From positions 1-7,234 of the forward strand of contig JACMLS010000326.1 in NCBI GenBank assembly GCA_014379485.1: a DNA stretch of 7,234 nucleotides. The letters are read 5' to 3'. This document shows, piece after piece, positions 1 through 6,999 of the stretch. Every line of letters starts with the position of its first letter. Within the stretch, counting starts at the first letter, position 1. Made by a program: the position numbers and the translations under genes. The DNA is from Bacteroidia bacterium. GTDB taxonomy: Bacteria > Bacteroidota > Bacteroidia > B-17B0 > Aurantibacillaceae. The notes under the pieces were generated by a model. It was not told where the DNA came from and did no database searches. It saw only the letters and a list, made by a program, of their open reading frames with translations.

Positions 1-2735
1 GAAATGAAATTGTAATTCCCTATAAAAAATACGTTTTGCCAAACGGTCTTGTGGTTATTATTCACGAAGACCACAGCGACCCTGTTGTTTATGTAGACGT
101 AACTTATCATGTTGGTTCTGCCCGCGAACAGGAAGGCCGCTCTGGTTTTGCGCATTTTTTTGAGCACATGATGTTTCAGGGCTCTAAACATGTGGGCGAT
201 GAAATGCACTTTAAATATGTGGCTGAAGCAGGTGGAGAACTGAACGGTTCTACCAATGCAGACAGAACAAATTATTTTGAAACCGTACCAAGCAACCAGC
301 TTGAAACAATGCTGTGGCTGGAAAGCGACCGTATGGGGTTTTTGCTTGATAGTGTTACACAAAAGAAATTTGAAGTGCAACGTTCAACCGTAAAAAATGA
401 AAGAGGACAACGTTATGACAATGCGCCTTACGGAGTAATGGGAGAAAAAACTTCTGAAGTATTTTATCCAAAAGCACATCCGTACTCCTGGCAAACAATC
501 GGTTACATTGAAGATCTTGACAGAGTTGATGTGAATGATCTTAAAAGGTTTTACATGCGTTGGTACGGCCCTAATAACGCTGCACTTACTATTTCAGGAG
601 ATGTAAATGCAGAACAAACTTTAAAGCTGGTTGAAAAATATTTTGGCTCTATTCCAAAAGGACCCGCTGTAAAAAAGCAGATCGTAAAACCATTTACCAT
701 TGATAAAGACAGGTATATTTCTTACGAGGATAAAGTAAAATTTCCTGCCTTAAAAATGGCCTGGCAAGGTGTTGAACGTGGCAGTAAAGATGAATCAGCA
801 ATGGAGGCCCTGGCTTCTATCTTAACTCCAAACAACCTCAGTTCTCCTTTTTACGAAAAAATGATCAAGACCCAAAAAGCGGTGGGCATTTTTATTTTTT
901 CTCAGTCGCAGGAATTAGGAGGGAAATTTGAAATTAATTTGCGTGCGCCTGAAGGAACCTCGTTGGCAGAAATGGAAAAAGAGATCAGAGCAATTTTAAC
1001 TGAGTGGGAAAAAACGGGCGTTACAGATGATGACATTGCAAAGCTAAAAGCAGGTACACAAAGCCAGGTGTTTGACCAGATCACTACTGTACAAGGAAAA
1101 GGAGCGCGTCTTGCAGCTTATCAAACCTTTAAATCAAATCCTAACCAGATAGGTAATGAGATTGGCAAAATTTTAAAACTGAAGAAAGAAGATATAATGA
1201 CGGCCTATAATAAATACATAAAAAATAAAGCCTGCGTAATTATGTCCTGCGTTCCCTTAGGAAAAAAAGAACTGATCGCAACAGCTGACAACAGTGAAAA
1301 ACCAGGACGAACCATTCAAACAGAAAGCGCAGAGTACAAAAATCTTTCTTACACGGAGCCTAAAGATAATTTTGACAGAGGTATTAAACCGCCGCACGGA
1401 GCAAACCCTGTTGTACACGTACCCGATTTCTGGGCCCAAAACTTTGACAACGGAATTAAACTTATTGGAACAACGAGCAAAGAAATTCCTAAAGTAACCA
1501 TACAAATTATTATTGGCGCAGGACACAGATATGAACTTCCTGAAAAAGCCGGAGAAGCAAATTTACTTGCACGTTTAATGGATGAATCTACCACTGCACA
1601 TTCAGTAGAAGAAATTGAAAACCTGCTTGACAGAATGGGAAGCACAATAAGCATTAATGCCGGCAACCAGGAACTGTCTGTTTACATTACCACTTTAACT
1701 ACCAACCTGGATGCAACATTAAAACTTGCCGAAGAAAAATTATTTAAACCTAAATGGGATCCCGAAGAATTTGAACGCGTAAAAAAAGAATTACTCAATG
1801 CAATAAAAAACCAAAGCGTACAACCCACCGCCATTGCAGAGAACGTATATGCAAAGTTGTTGTATGGAAAAGGGCACATCATGTCTTTACCTGCCTCAGG
1901 TACAGCAGAAACGGTGGCTTCTATTACACTGGAGGAGCTGAAGAATTTTTACAATACACAATTCTCTCCAAGCGTTTCTAAAATTGTAGTGGTAGGTGAT
2001 GTTGGAAAAGATGAACTGATTCCAAAACTTAAATTTCTGAGTGATTGGAAAAATAAAAAAATAGTAAAAATGCCTGATCCGGAAACTCCGAAAATAGAAA
2101 AAACAAAAATTTACTTCGTAGATAAAAAAGGTGCTGCGCAATCAGAAATAAGAATCGGATACATGGCCATGGCATATGATCCTACAGGCGATTTTTACAA
2201 AGCAGGCGTAATGAATTATATTTTTGCCGGAAATTTTAATTCACGCATAAATCTTCAGTTAAGAGAATTGCGCGGTTATACTTACGGAACCGGTGGTGGT
2301 TTTACCGGAGGCGTTTTTGCAGGCCCATACACTATTAACGGCGGAATAAGAGCCAACGCAACAGACACTGCTATTATGGATTATATGACGCAAATGAAAC
2401 TGTACCTGGATAAAGGAATTTCAGAAGAAGAGCTTGTATTTACAAAAGCCGCTATAGGGCAATCTGAAGCTTTAAAATTTGAAGCTCCGCAGCAAAAAGC
2501 CGGTTTCATAAAAAGAATTCTTGATTATAATTTACCTAAAGATTATACGCATCAGCAAAATGAATTACTGGCCACTTTTACAAAAGAACAGATCAATGAA
2601 CTGGCCAAAAAATATTTACCCATTAACAACCTCAATATTGTTGTGGTGGGAGATAAAGCAACTTTATTTGAAAGGATAAAAAACCTGGGATACGAAGTGG
2701 TAGAACTTGATATTAACGGTGATAAGGTTAACTGA
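1..2735 (+). CDS. Two-lobed M16 family zinc metallopeptidase, 5' end missing
   Basis: An insulinase/pitrilysin-like peptidase that probably degrades peptides in the periplasm or cell envelope; its substrate is unknown. The frame is open to the left edge (first full codon at 3), so the start and any signal peptide lie outside. The first visible residues, NEIVIPYKKYVLPNGL, are a typical M16 opening, so the TTG at 36 is an internal Leu rather than a start. Counting that Leu as residue 1, the zinc motif HFFEH is at 40-44 and the distal Glu (KNERGQ) at 122, the usual M16 spacing. An M16 C-terminal-type domain follows at about 165-345. A second M16-like lobe begins near 465 and has no HxxEH, so it is probably non-catalytic. 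It keeps LRELRGYTYG near 743-752, matching the Arg/Tyr substrate-binding region. The roughly 910 visible residues fit the fused two-lobe form seen in Bacteroidota. The gene ends at a strong terminator. Confidence 0.93.
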   Translation, partial: NEIVIPYKKYVLPNGLVVIIHEDHSDPVVYVDVTYHVGSAREQEGRSGFAHFFEHMMFQGSKHVGDEMHFKYVAEAGGELNGSTNADRTNYFETVPSNQLETMLWLESDRMGFLLDSVTQKKFEVQRSTVKNERGQRYDNAPYGVMGEKTSEVFYPKAHPYSWQTIGYIEDLDRVDVNDLKRFYMRWYGPNNAALTISGDVNAEQTLKLVEKYFGSIPKGPAVKKQIVKPFTIDKDRYISYEDKVKFPALKMAWQGVERGSKDESAMEALASILTPNNLSSPFYEKMIKTQKAVGIFIFSQSQELGGKFEINLRAPEGTSLAEMEKEIRAILTEWEKTGVTDDDIAKLKAGTQSQVFDQITTVQGKGARLAAYQTFKSNPNQIGNEIGKILKLKKEDIMTAYNKYIKNKACVIMSCVPLGKKELIATADNSEKPGRTIQTESAEYKNLSYTEPKDNFDRGIKPPHGANPVVHVPDFWAQNFDNGIKLIGTTSKEIPKVTIQIIIGAGHRYELPEKAGEANLLARLMDESTTAHSVEEIENLLDRMGSTISINAGNQELSVYITTLTTNLDATLKLAEEKLFKPKWDPEEFERVKKELLNAIKNQSVQPTAIAENVYAKLLYGKGHIMSLPASGTAETVASITLEELKNFYNTQFSPSVSKIVVVGDVGKDELIPKLKFLSDWKNKKIVKMPDPETPKIEKTKIYFVDKKGAAQSEIRIGYMAMAYDPTGDFYKAGVMNYIFAGNFNSRINLQLRELRGYTYGTGGGFTGGVFAGPYTINGGIRANATDTAIMDYMTQMKLYLDKGISEEELVFTKAAIGQSEALKFEAPQQKAGFIKRILDYNLPKDYTHQQNELLATFTKEQINELAKKYLPINNLNIVVVGDKATLFERIKNLGYEVVELDINGDKVN

Positions 2736-2757
2736 TTTACCCCAAATGTTAATGAAG

Positions 2758-2789
2758 ATCAGGACGTAATTTCGTTCTGATTTTTTTTT
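2758..2789 (+). terminator. Intrinsic terminator after the M16 peptidase gene
   Basis: ATCAGGACG (2758-2766) pairs with CGTTCTGAT (2773-2781) as a nine-base-pair stem with one G-U pair and a TAATTT loop. A run of nine T (2781-2789) follows, its first base closing the stem. It lies 23 bases past the peptidase stop codon and separates that gene from the DUF5723-like gene. Confidence 0.82.
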
Positions 2790-2796
2790 ATATTTA
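2789..2796 (+). promoter_or_regulatory. Possible -7 promoter element for the DUF5723-like gene
   Basis: TATATTTA matches seven of eight positions of the Bacteroidota -7 consensus TAnnTTTG. It sits 19 bases before the ATG at 2816, leaving a short leader. It starts directly at the end of the preceding terminator's T run. No clear -33 TTTG was seen at the expected distance, so this is a weak motif-only call. Confidence 0.33.
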
Positions 2797-2815
2797 CGAA
2801 ATCAGAAACCCACTT

Positions 2816-4315
2816 ATGAAAAAATTTCTCCTCTCTGCTTTATCGCTAATGTGCTTTGCATTTACAGTAAACGCGCAAACCGAACTTTCTTCTTTTACAA
2901 ATACCGGGCATGGTGGCGCAACCACATTTGCTACAGATTATCAATGTACAGGCATCAATCCCGCAAATTTAGGCTGGGCATGGAAATACGATACGCGTAA
3001 ATGTGCATTGGGTTTTAATGAAATGACGGCTTCTATACATTCAGAAGCATTGCAAAAAAACGAATTGCGCGATTTTATTAAACAAAGTATCTCCGGAAAT
3101 TTTAACGATTTTACAAGACAACAAAAACTTGATGCAGCCAAAAATTTTACATCAACCGGTTTTGCAATAAATATAGATTATGGTTTATGTGGTTTTGGTT
3201 TTACAACAAAACACGCCGGCGGTTTTGCATTCAGGGTAAGTGATCGTTTTCAATGGTACAGCCAGTTAGGTGCACAGGCTTCTGATCTTTTGTTCATGGG
3301 TAAAACTTCTTCTTATTTTGATTCGCTGCAATACATTATTCCGTCAGGACAAATGAATGCAGGCGATACTGTAAACATTGCAAACTATGCAAACATGAGT
3401 CCTGATTCTGTGGCGAACGTACTGGCAGGTTACGCAAGTGCCGCAGTTGCAAAAAAAATGGGGCAGGTAATGAACGGCTCAGAAATTACCATGTCGTGGA
3501 CAAGAGAATGGAATGTTTCTTACGGAAGAAGAATTTTTGGAGATAGCGTCTTTGCATTGTTCGGAGGTATTGGAGTAAAATACGTTCAAGGTACAGGATA
3601 CATGAGCATAAAATCAGAGAACGATAAACTTACTGCCATCAGTTCTTTATCGCCCGGTTTTAATGTTGATTACGGAACCGCACAAGCCGCTGCAAATTCT
3701 GTTTCAGGTTCAGGCTTTCCTCCAAAAACAGTTGGAAGCGGATTTGGTTTTGATTTTGGTTTGAATTGCATCATTGCAAATAAATTAAAAATAGGTGCAT
3801 CTATCATTAATATGGGAAGCATTACCTGGAAAGGAAATGTGTACCAGGTAAGAGATACATTTTTATTTAAAACCATGAATCCGGGAATGAACAATTACAA
3901 CCTTCCCGGTAATTTAAAAGACATGATAGGTCAGAATGGTTTTATGGAACTGGTGGGGCAAAAAGAAATAAAAACCCAATTGCCAAGCATGGGAAGATTT
4001 GGTGCAAGCTTTATGATCAAAAAAAGAGCGGAATTAGGATTTGATATGATTTTTCCATTCAACAGCGTTGCAGGAAGTTTTAATAAACCTTTGATCGGAT
4101 TTGGTGGAGATGTTCTTCCTTGCAAATGGTTAAAACTACAGGCAGGTTTTATGACCGGAGGAAATTATAAATTCTCAATTCCCGTTGGAATAATTTTCAT
4201 AACCAAAGACGGCGGATTCGAAGCAGGTGTTGCTTCTCGCGATGCAATAACATTCTTCACACAAAACGGACCCACGATCTCTTTGAGTACGGGGTTTATG
4301 AGATTCAGGTTTTAA
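2816..4315 (+). CDS. DUF5723-like exported protein, probable outer-membrane beta-barrel
   Basis: A 499-residue protein with a clear Sec signal peptide: MKK, a hydrophobic core, then VNA before Gln21 (predicted cut after Ala20). Near the mature N-terminus lies GINPANLGW (46-54), typical of DUF5723 and related Bacteroidota barrel proteins. The body is rich in Gly, Phe, Tyr and alternating hydrophobic residues, and it ends LSTGFMRFRF. A terminal aromatic residue after alternating hydrophobics is the usual last strand of an outer-membrane barrel. Function is unknown; a transport, surface-assembly or PorV-like role would be inference. The ATG at 2816 is chosen because it starts the signal peptide exactly. 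The gene is flanked by a terminator upstream and a repeat-filled spacer downstream, so it is probably its own transcript. The barrel call is firmer than the exact family assignment. Confidence 0.82.
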   Translation: MKKFLLSALSLMCFAFTVNAQTELSSFTNTGHGGATTFATDYQCTGINPANLGWAWKYDTRKCALGFNEMTASIHSEALQKNELRDFIKQSISGNFNDFTRQQKLDAAKNFTSTGFAINIDYGLCGFGFTTKHAGGFAFRVSDRFQWYSQLGAQASDLLFMGKTSSYFDSLQYIIPSGQMNAGDTVNIANYANMSPDSVANVLAGYASAAVAKKMGQVMNGSEITMSWTREWNVSYGRRIFGDSVFALFGGIGVKYVQGTGYMSIKSENDKLTAISSLSPGFNVDYGTAQAAANSVSGSGFPPKTVGSGFGFDFGLNCIIANKLKIGASIINMGSITWKGNVYQVRDTFLFKTMNPGMNNYNLPGNLKDMIGQNGFMELVGQKEIKTQLPSMGRFGASFMIKKRAELGFDMIFPFNSVAGSFNKPLIGFGGDVLPCKWLKLQAGFMTGGNYKFSIPVGIIFITKDGGFEAGVASRDAITFFTQNGPTISLSTGFMRFRF

Positions 4316-4446
4316 GTTTTGCTGTGAGAGGAATTTCCGACCAGATATAAGATATAAGACCGTAAGATATAAGACTGGGTGGTGAGGGAATTTCATACGT
4401 TTTGCTGAACGAATATGAGATGTGAGACGATGAGATATGAGTCTGG
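4316..4446. repeat. Degenerate direct-repeat spacer
   Basis: This spacer starts right after the DUF5723-like stop codon. GTTTTGCTG occurs at 4316-4324 and 4399-4407. GTGAGAGGAATTTC (4323-4336) recurs as GTGAGGGAATTTC (4382-4394). GATATAAGAC is exact at 4351-4360 and 4366-4375, with a partial copy from 4344. Variants GATGTGAGAC (4419-4428) and GATGAGATATGAGTC (4429-4443) follow. Such ATAAGA/TGTGAGA spacer repeats are familiar between genes in Bacteroidota; their role is unknown. No clear terminator hairpin was seen here. Confidence 0.6.
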
Positions 4447-4472
4447 CGCGAGGAGGTTTAATTAATTCTAGC

Positions 4473-5402
4473 ATGAAACAATTATTTATTTTTTACCTGT
4501 TTTTTTCTATTGCAGGATCTGTGTTTTCCCAACCAAATTCCGAGAAACGTTTGCGGGAAGCAAATGAGGCCTTTAATTCAAAGGAATTCAATAAGGCTTT
4601 GGCTATATATGATCAGGTTATTAAAGAGGATAAATCGAACATTGAAGCGATTTTTTGGAGGGGGCGTACAAAAATTGAATTGCATGATCTTGAGGGTGCA
4701 AAAAAAGATTTCTCAACCGTTCTAAAACAAAGACCCGATCATACTAATTCCTTAATTAACAGGGGAACCGTTTTTTCTCTTCAAAAAGATTTTCACAGTG
4801 CACTCACCGATTATAACACTGCTATAAAATTAGGTGACTCAAGTGTCTCATTATACATAAACAGAGGGTTAAATTATTTTAAAATGAAAAAATCTGATCT
4901 CGCAGTAGCAGATTTTACAAAAGCCGTTTCTTTAGAGCCCACTGACAAAGAGATATTTCGTTTTCGTTCTGATTGTTATAATGAAACAGGCCAGACTGAA
5001 CTTGCCCAAAAGGATCTGGAAAGCATTCTGAGGATTGATAGTGCGGATGTTCACGCAAGGATTAATCTTGCGTTTTGTTATATTCAAACAAAAAACTTTC
5101 AGAAAGCAGATACATTATACCGGAAATTACTCCAGAAGGATAGTAATGAACCTTATGTACTGAGCAATTACGGGTATGTAAAACACATGCTTGGGAAATC
5201 AAATGAGGGTTTGAAAATGATAAAAAAATCGCTTGAGATAAAGCCAAAAAACTCATACGCATATAAATATCTTGCAGAAATATATTTTTCTCAAAACGAA
5301 ACCGAAAAAGCCTGTGAAGCACTTAACACAGGAATATCTCTTGGCTTCACAACTAATTACGGTTCTGAATTAGAAGATCTGAAAAAAAAGAATTGCAAAT
5401 AA
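4473..5402 (+). CDS. Exported protein of eight tandem TPR units
   Basis: A 309-residue tetratricopeptide-repeat protein. It begins with a signal peptide (MKQLF, a long hydrophobic stretch, then VFS before Gln20; predicted cut after Ser19), so it probably acts in the periplasm or at the envelope as a protein-binding scaffold. From residue 24 to about 295 it divides into eight consecutive 34-residue units without insertions. Typical TPR positions are visible, for example NRG at the start of helix A and AL..Y/F at helix B. It ends with a Lys-rich tail, DLKKKNCK. The frame is also open from an ATG at 4437, but that start would put 12 residues ahead of the signal peptide and lies in the spacer repeats, so 4473 is preferred. 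Only four bases separate its stop from the next start, so the two genes are probably co-transcribed. Partner and pathway are unknown. Confidence 0.85.
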   Translation: MKQLFIFYLFFSIAGSVFSQPNSEKRLREANEAFNSKEFNKALAIYDQVIKEDKSNIEAIFWRGRTKIELHDLEGAKKDFSTVLKQRPDHTNSLINRGTVFSLQKDFHSALTDYNTAIKLGDSSVSLYINRGLNYFKMKKSDLAVADFTKAVSLEPTDKEIFRFRSDCYNETGQTELAQKDLESILRIDSADVHARINLAFCYIQTKNFQKADTLYRKLLQKDSNEPYVLSNYGYVKHMLGKSNEGLKMIKKSLEIKPKNSYAYKYLAEIYFSQNETEKACEALNTGISLGFTTNYGSELEDLKKKNCK

Positions 5403-5406
5403 GTCT

Positions 5407-5865
5407 ATGAAACTACCAAAGTATCAATTAAAAGCAGAAAAGAATCTTCATGTATTCCAATTTACGAGCGAAGGCCCAAAAGGAAAAATTCCCAAACTCA
5501 TTGAATTTACAGAAACAAATTTGCATGACTTTTTCAACCTGGCATTTGGAGATATTGATCCTAAAACCGGAAAACTGAATGATGAGATTATTACAAATAA
5601 TGGAGATTCAGAAAAAGTATTAGCTACTGTGGTTTCAGCAGTTTACGCGTTTACAGACAAATATCCTGATGTTTGGGTCTATGCAACCGGAAGCACTAAA
5701 ACCAGAAACAGATTATACAGAATGGGAATCAATAAATTTCTAAAAGACGTTAAAAGAGACTTTCACGTATATGCGAATTTGGCGACATTTGGGATGAATT
5801 CAAAAAAGATGAGACATATGATGGTTTTGCTGTTAAAAGAAAAAAGTGATAAATTTGCACTATGA
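5407..5865 (+). CDS. DUF6934-like protein, probably frameshifted near the C-terminus
   Basis: As read, 152 residues with no signal peptide or membrane segment, so probably cytoplasmic. Features typical of DUF6934, as far as I recall the family, are GKIPKLIEFTETN (26-38), NLAFGDID (44-51), NNGDSEKVLATV (64-75) and the basic stretch VYATGSTKTRNRLYRMG (91-107). Function of the family is unknown. After about Tyr122 the sequence becomes an atypical Met-rich tail that ends KEKSDKFAL. A more family-like ending lies in the -1 frame at 5775-5849. Adding one base near 5773-5775 would give about 147 residues, with FHVY running into GEFGDIWDEF and the product ending KRKK. As read, its stop overlaps the next start as ATGA; in the repaired frame a 12-base gap would remain. 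The four-base gap upstream suggests one operon with the TPR gene. The gene is real, but the intact product is uncertain. Confidence 0.75.
   Translation: MKLPKYQLKAEKNLHVFQFTSEGPKGKIPKLIEFTETNLHDFFNLAFGDIDPKTGKLNDEIITNNGDSEKVLATVVSAVYAFTDKYPDVWVYATGSTKTRNRLYRMGINKFLKDVKRDFHVYANLATFGMNSKKMRHMMVLLLKEKSDKFAL
5775..5849 (+). other. Displaced C-terminal coding segment of the DUF6934-like gene
   Basis: In the frame one base back from the upstream coding frame, these bases read EFGDIWDEFKKDETYDGF, then AVKRKK and TGA (5847-5849). A charged and aromatic segment ending YxGFxVKRK resembles the normal DUF6934 C-terminus as I remember it. The frame has a stop at 5751-5753, so the shift must lie after that, most simply a single base lost at TATGCGAA (5770-5777). 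No canonical XXXYYYZ slippery heptamer is present, which argues against programmed frameshifting. Confidence 0.6.
5826..5857 (+). promoter_or_regulatory. Possible Bacteroidota promoter ahead of the 51-residue gene
   Basis: TAAATTTG (5850-5857) is a perfect match to the -7 consensus TAnnTTTG. TTTG at 5826-5829 lies 20 bases upstream, within the spacing reported for Bacteroidota -33/-7 pairs. The ATG at 5862 follows after only four bases, so transcription from here would give a leaderless or nearly leaderless message. The site overlaps the end of the DUF6934-like gene and is AT-rich, so chance is possible. Confidence 0.35.
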
Positions 5866-6017
5866 CAATCAAAGAACTAAATAAAAGAAAAACTCCAGTA
5901 GTAATTATTGACAAGGCTTTAGAAAAGTATACGGAAAAAGTACTGTTTCCGGAAAAACTTGCTAAGGCGAATGATGTATTAAAAAGAATTGGCTTACCAA
6001 AACTTAAAAGTAAATAA
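5862..6017 (+). CDS. Small uncharacterised 51-residue protein paired with the DUF6934-like gene
   Basis: It opens MTIKELNKRKTPVVIIDKAL, continues with a charged middle containing KVLFPEKLAKANDVLKR, and ends IGLPKLKSK. It is Lys-rich and probably basic overall, with no signal peptide or membrane segment. The pattern suggests a short beta strand (PVVIID) followed by amphipathic helices. Support as a gene: its ATG overlaps the upstream stop as ATGA, the codon use resembles its neighbours, and an intrinsic terminator begins 20 bases after its TAA. I do not recognise a named family. Position and size would fit an antitoxin or accessory subunit for the DUF6934-like protein, but no motif shows this. 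Confidence 0.68.
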   Translation: MTIKELNKRKTPVVIIDKALEKYTEKVLFPEKLAKANDVLKRIGLPKLKSK

Positions 6018-6037
6018 GGCTTATAATAATTTTTTTT

Positions 6038-6071
6038 AAAAAAGGCGCCTTAAAATTTAGGGCGCTTTTTT
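6038..6071 (+). terminator. Intrinsic terminator closing the TPR/DUF6934/small-protein unit
   Basis: GCGCCTTAA (6045-6053) pairs with TTAGGGCGC (6057-6065) as a nine-base-pair stem with one G-U pair and a three-base loop. Six T follow (6066-6071). Six A precede the stem (6038-6043), so it could also work on the opposite strand. It separates the three-gene unit from proC. Confidence 0.85.
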
Positions 6072-6097
6072 AATTGTACGGATCGGCTTCCCAAAAT

Positions 6098-6147
6098 AAT
6101 CTGCGCCTCCAATCTGCGTAAATCTGCGATCCCGATAGCTATCGGGA
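6098..6147. repeat. AATCTGCG triplet plus 18-base perfect palindrome
   Basis: AATCTGCG occurs at 6098-6105, 6111-6118 and 6121-6128. Right after comes TCCCGATAGCTATCGGGA (6130-6147), a perfect palindrome with no loop. Both motifs resemble dispersed intergenic repeats I recall from other Bacteroidota genomes. The block lies between a terminator and proC. It could form a cruciform or bind a dimeric protein, but the composite form suggests a dispersed repeat rather than a proC operator. Confidence 0.6.
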
Positions 6148-6185
6148 GTGGCAAAGACCGTAACTTCGGCCAAAATTAATTTGTT

Positions 6186-6986
6186 ATGAAAATTACTATT
6201 GCCGGCTGCGGAAACATGGGTTTGGTGTATGCCCGCGCTTTTTTGCGTTACAACATTGTAAAAAAAGAAAATCTCCTTCTCGTTGAAAAAAACGAGCAAC
6301 GAAAAGAAGAATTACAAAAATTAGATATCGGAAAAGTGGTAACGATGAATGACCCCGCCGTTGCAGAAAGCGAGCTGGTTATTCTCTCTGTAAAACCACA
6401 GGATTTTTCTGAGATTGCAGAAGGCCTTGCAAACATTTTAAAACCAGCAACACTTTTAGTTTCTATAATGGCGGGCAAAAAAATTACTTTGCTTCAGAAA
6501 AAATTGAATCATAAAAACATTGTGCGTGCAATGCCCAACTCACCTGTAGAACTTGGAATGGGAATAACAGGTTTTAGCGTGAGTGAAAGCATTTCAATGG
6601 AGCAGATAAGAAAAGTAGAAAATCTTTTAGGAACCACAGGCCGCACCGTTTTCTTTGAAGATGAAAATTTGTTAGATGCTGTTACTGCATTAAGCGGAAG
6701 CGGTCCGGCTTATTTTTATTACATATTAAAAAGTATGATAGACGCCGGAAAAGAAATGGGATTTGATGAGGCCACTTCTACCCTGCTCGTAAAACAAACC
6801 ATGCTGGGCGCTTTTCATTTATTTAACAACGCAAACAAATCGTTGGATGAGCTGATACAAACCGTTGCAAGCAAAGGCGGCACAACTGAAGCCGCATTGA
6901 GAACATTCAATGACAACAACGTTAACAAATTTTTAATAGAAGGAATTAAAAACGCAGAGAAACGCGCAAAGGAACTTTCTGAATAA
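6186..6986 (+). CDS. proC: Pyrroline-5-carboxylate reductase
   Basis: Catalyses NAD(P)H-dependent reduction of 1-pyrroline-5-carboxylate to L-proline, the last step of proline synthesis, in the cytoplasm. The 266-residue length is normal for the family. The N-terminal Rossmann fold shows the dinucleotide motif AGCGNMG (6-12). Mid-protein are SVKPQDF and the conserved VRAMPNSPVELGMG stretch. The C-terminal dimerisation and active-site domain contains ALSGSGPAYFYY and the P5CR signature SKGGTTEAALRTF. All key regions are present and the gene looks intact. The ATG at 6186 begins directly with the first Rossmann strand (MKITIAG), so no other start fits. It has no close same-strand partner: a terminator and repeat block precede it and hairpin repeats follow. 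A TTAATTTG three bases before the ATG is too close to be a confident promoter. Confidence 0.97.
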   Translation: MKITIAGCGNMGLVYARAFLRYNIVKKENLLLVEKNEQRKEELQKLDIGKVVTMNDPAVAESELVILSVKPQDFSEIAEGLANILKPATLLVSIMAGKKITLLQKKLNHKNIVRAMPNSPVELGMGITGFSVSESISMEQIRKVENLLGTTGRTVFFEDENLLDAVTALSGSGPAYFYYILKSMIDAGKEMGFDEATSTLLVKQTMLGAFHLFNNANKSLDELIQTVASKGGTTEAALRTFNDNNVNKFLIEGIKNAEKRAKELSE

Positions 6987-6999
6987 CCAAACTCGTTTT

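Noticed and set aside
36..38. TTG as the start codon of the M16 peptidase
   Set aside because: The frame is open to the left edge and the codons before it encode a normal M16 N-terminal stretch, so this is an internal Leu.
1257..1666. Open minus-strand frames within the M16 gene
   Set aside because: They lie opposite a clearly conserved coding sequence and show no recognisable protein features.
4316..4446. CRISPR array in the repeat spacer
   Set aside because: Units are short, degenerate and unevenly spaced, with no unique spacers and no cas genes in the window.
4451..4456. AGGAGG as a Shine-Dalgarno site for the TPR gene
   Set aside because: It is 16 bases from the ATG at 4473, too far for normal use, and no nearer in-frame start exists; Bacteroidota rarely depend on this motif.
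4437..4472. ATG at 4437 as the start of the TPR protein
   Set aside because: It would place a short extension before a perfect signal peptide and lies in the spacer repeats; the ATG at 4473 fits better.
6176..6183. TTAATTTG as the proC promoter -7 element
   Set aside because: It ends three bases before the ATG, which would start transcription inside the gene, and no -33 partner is visible.
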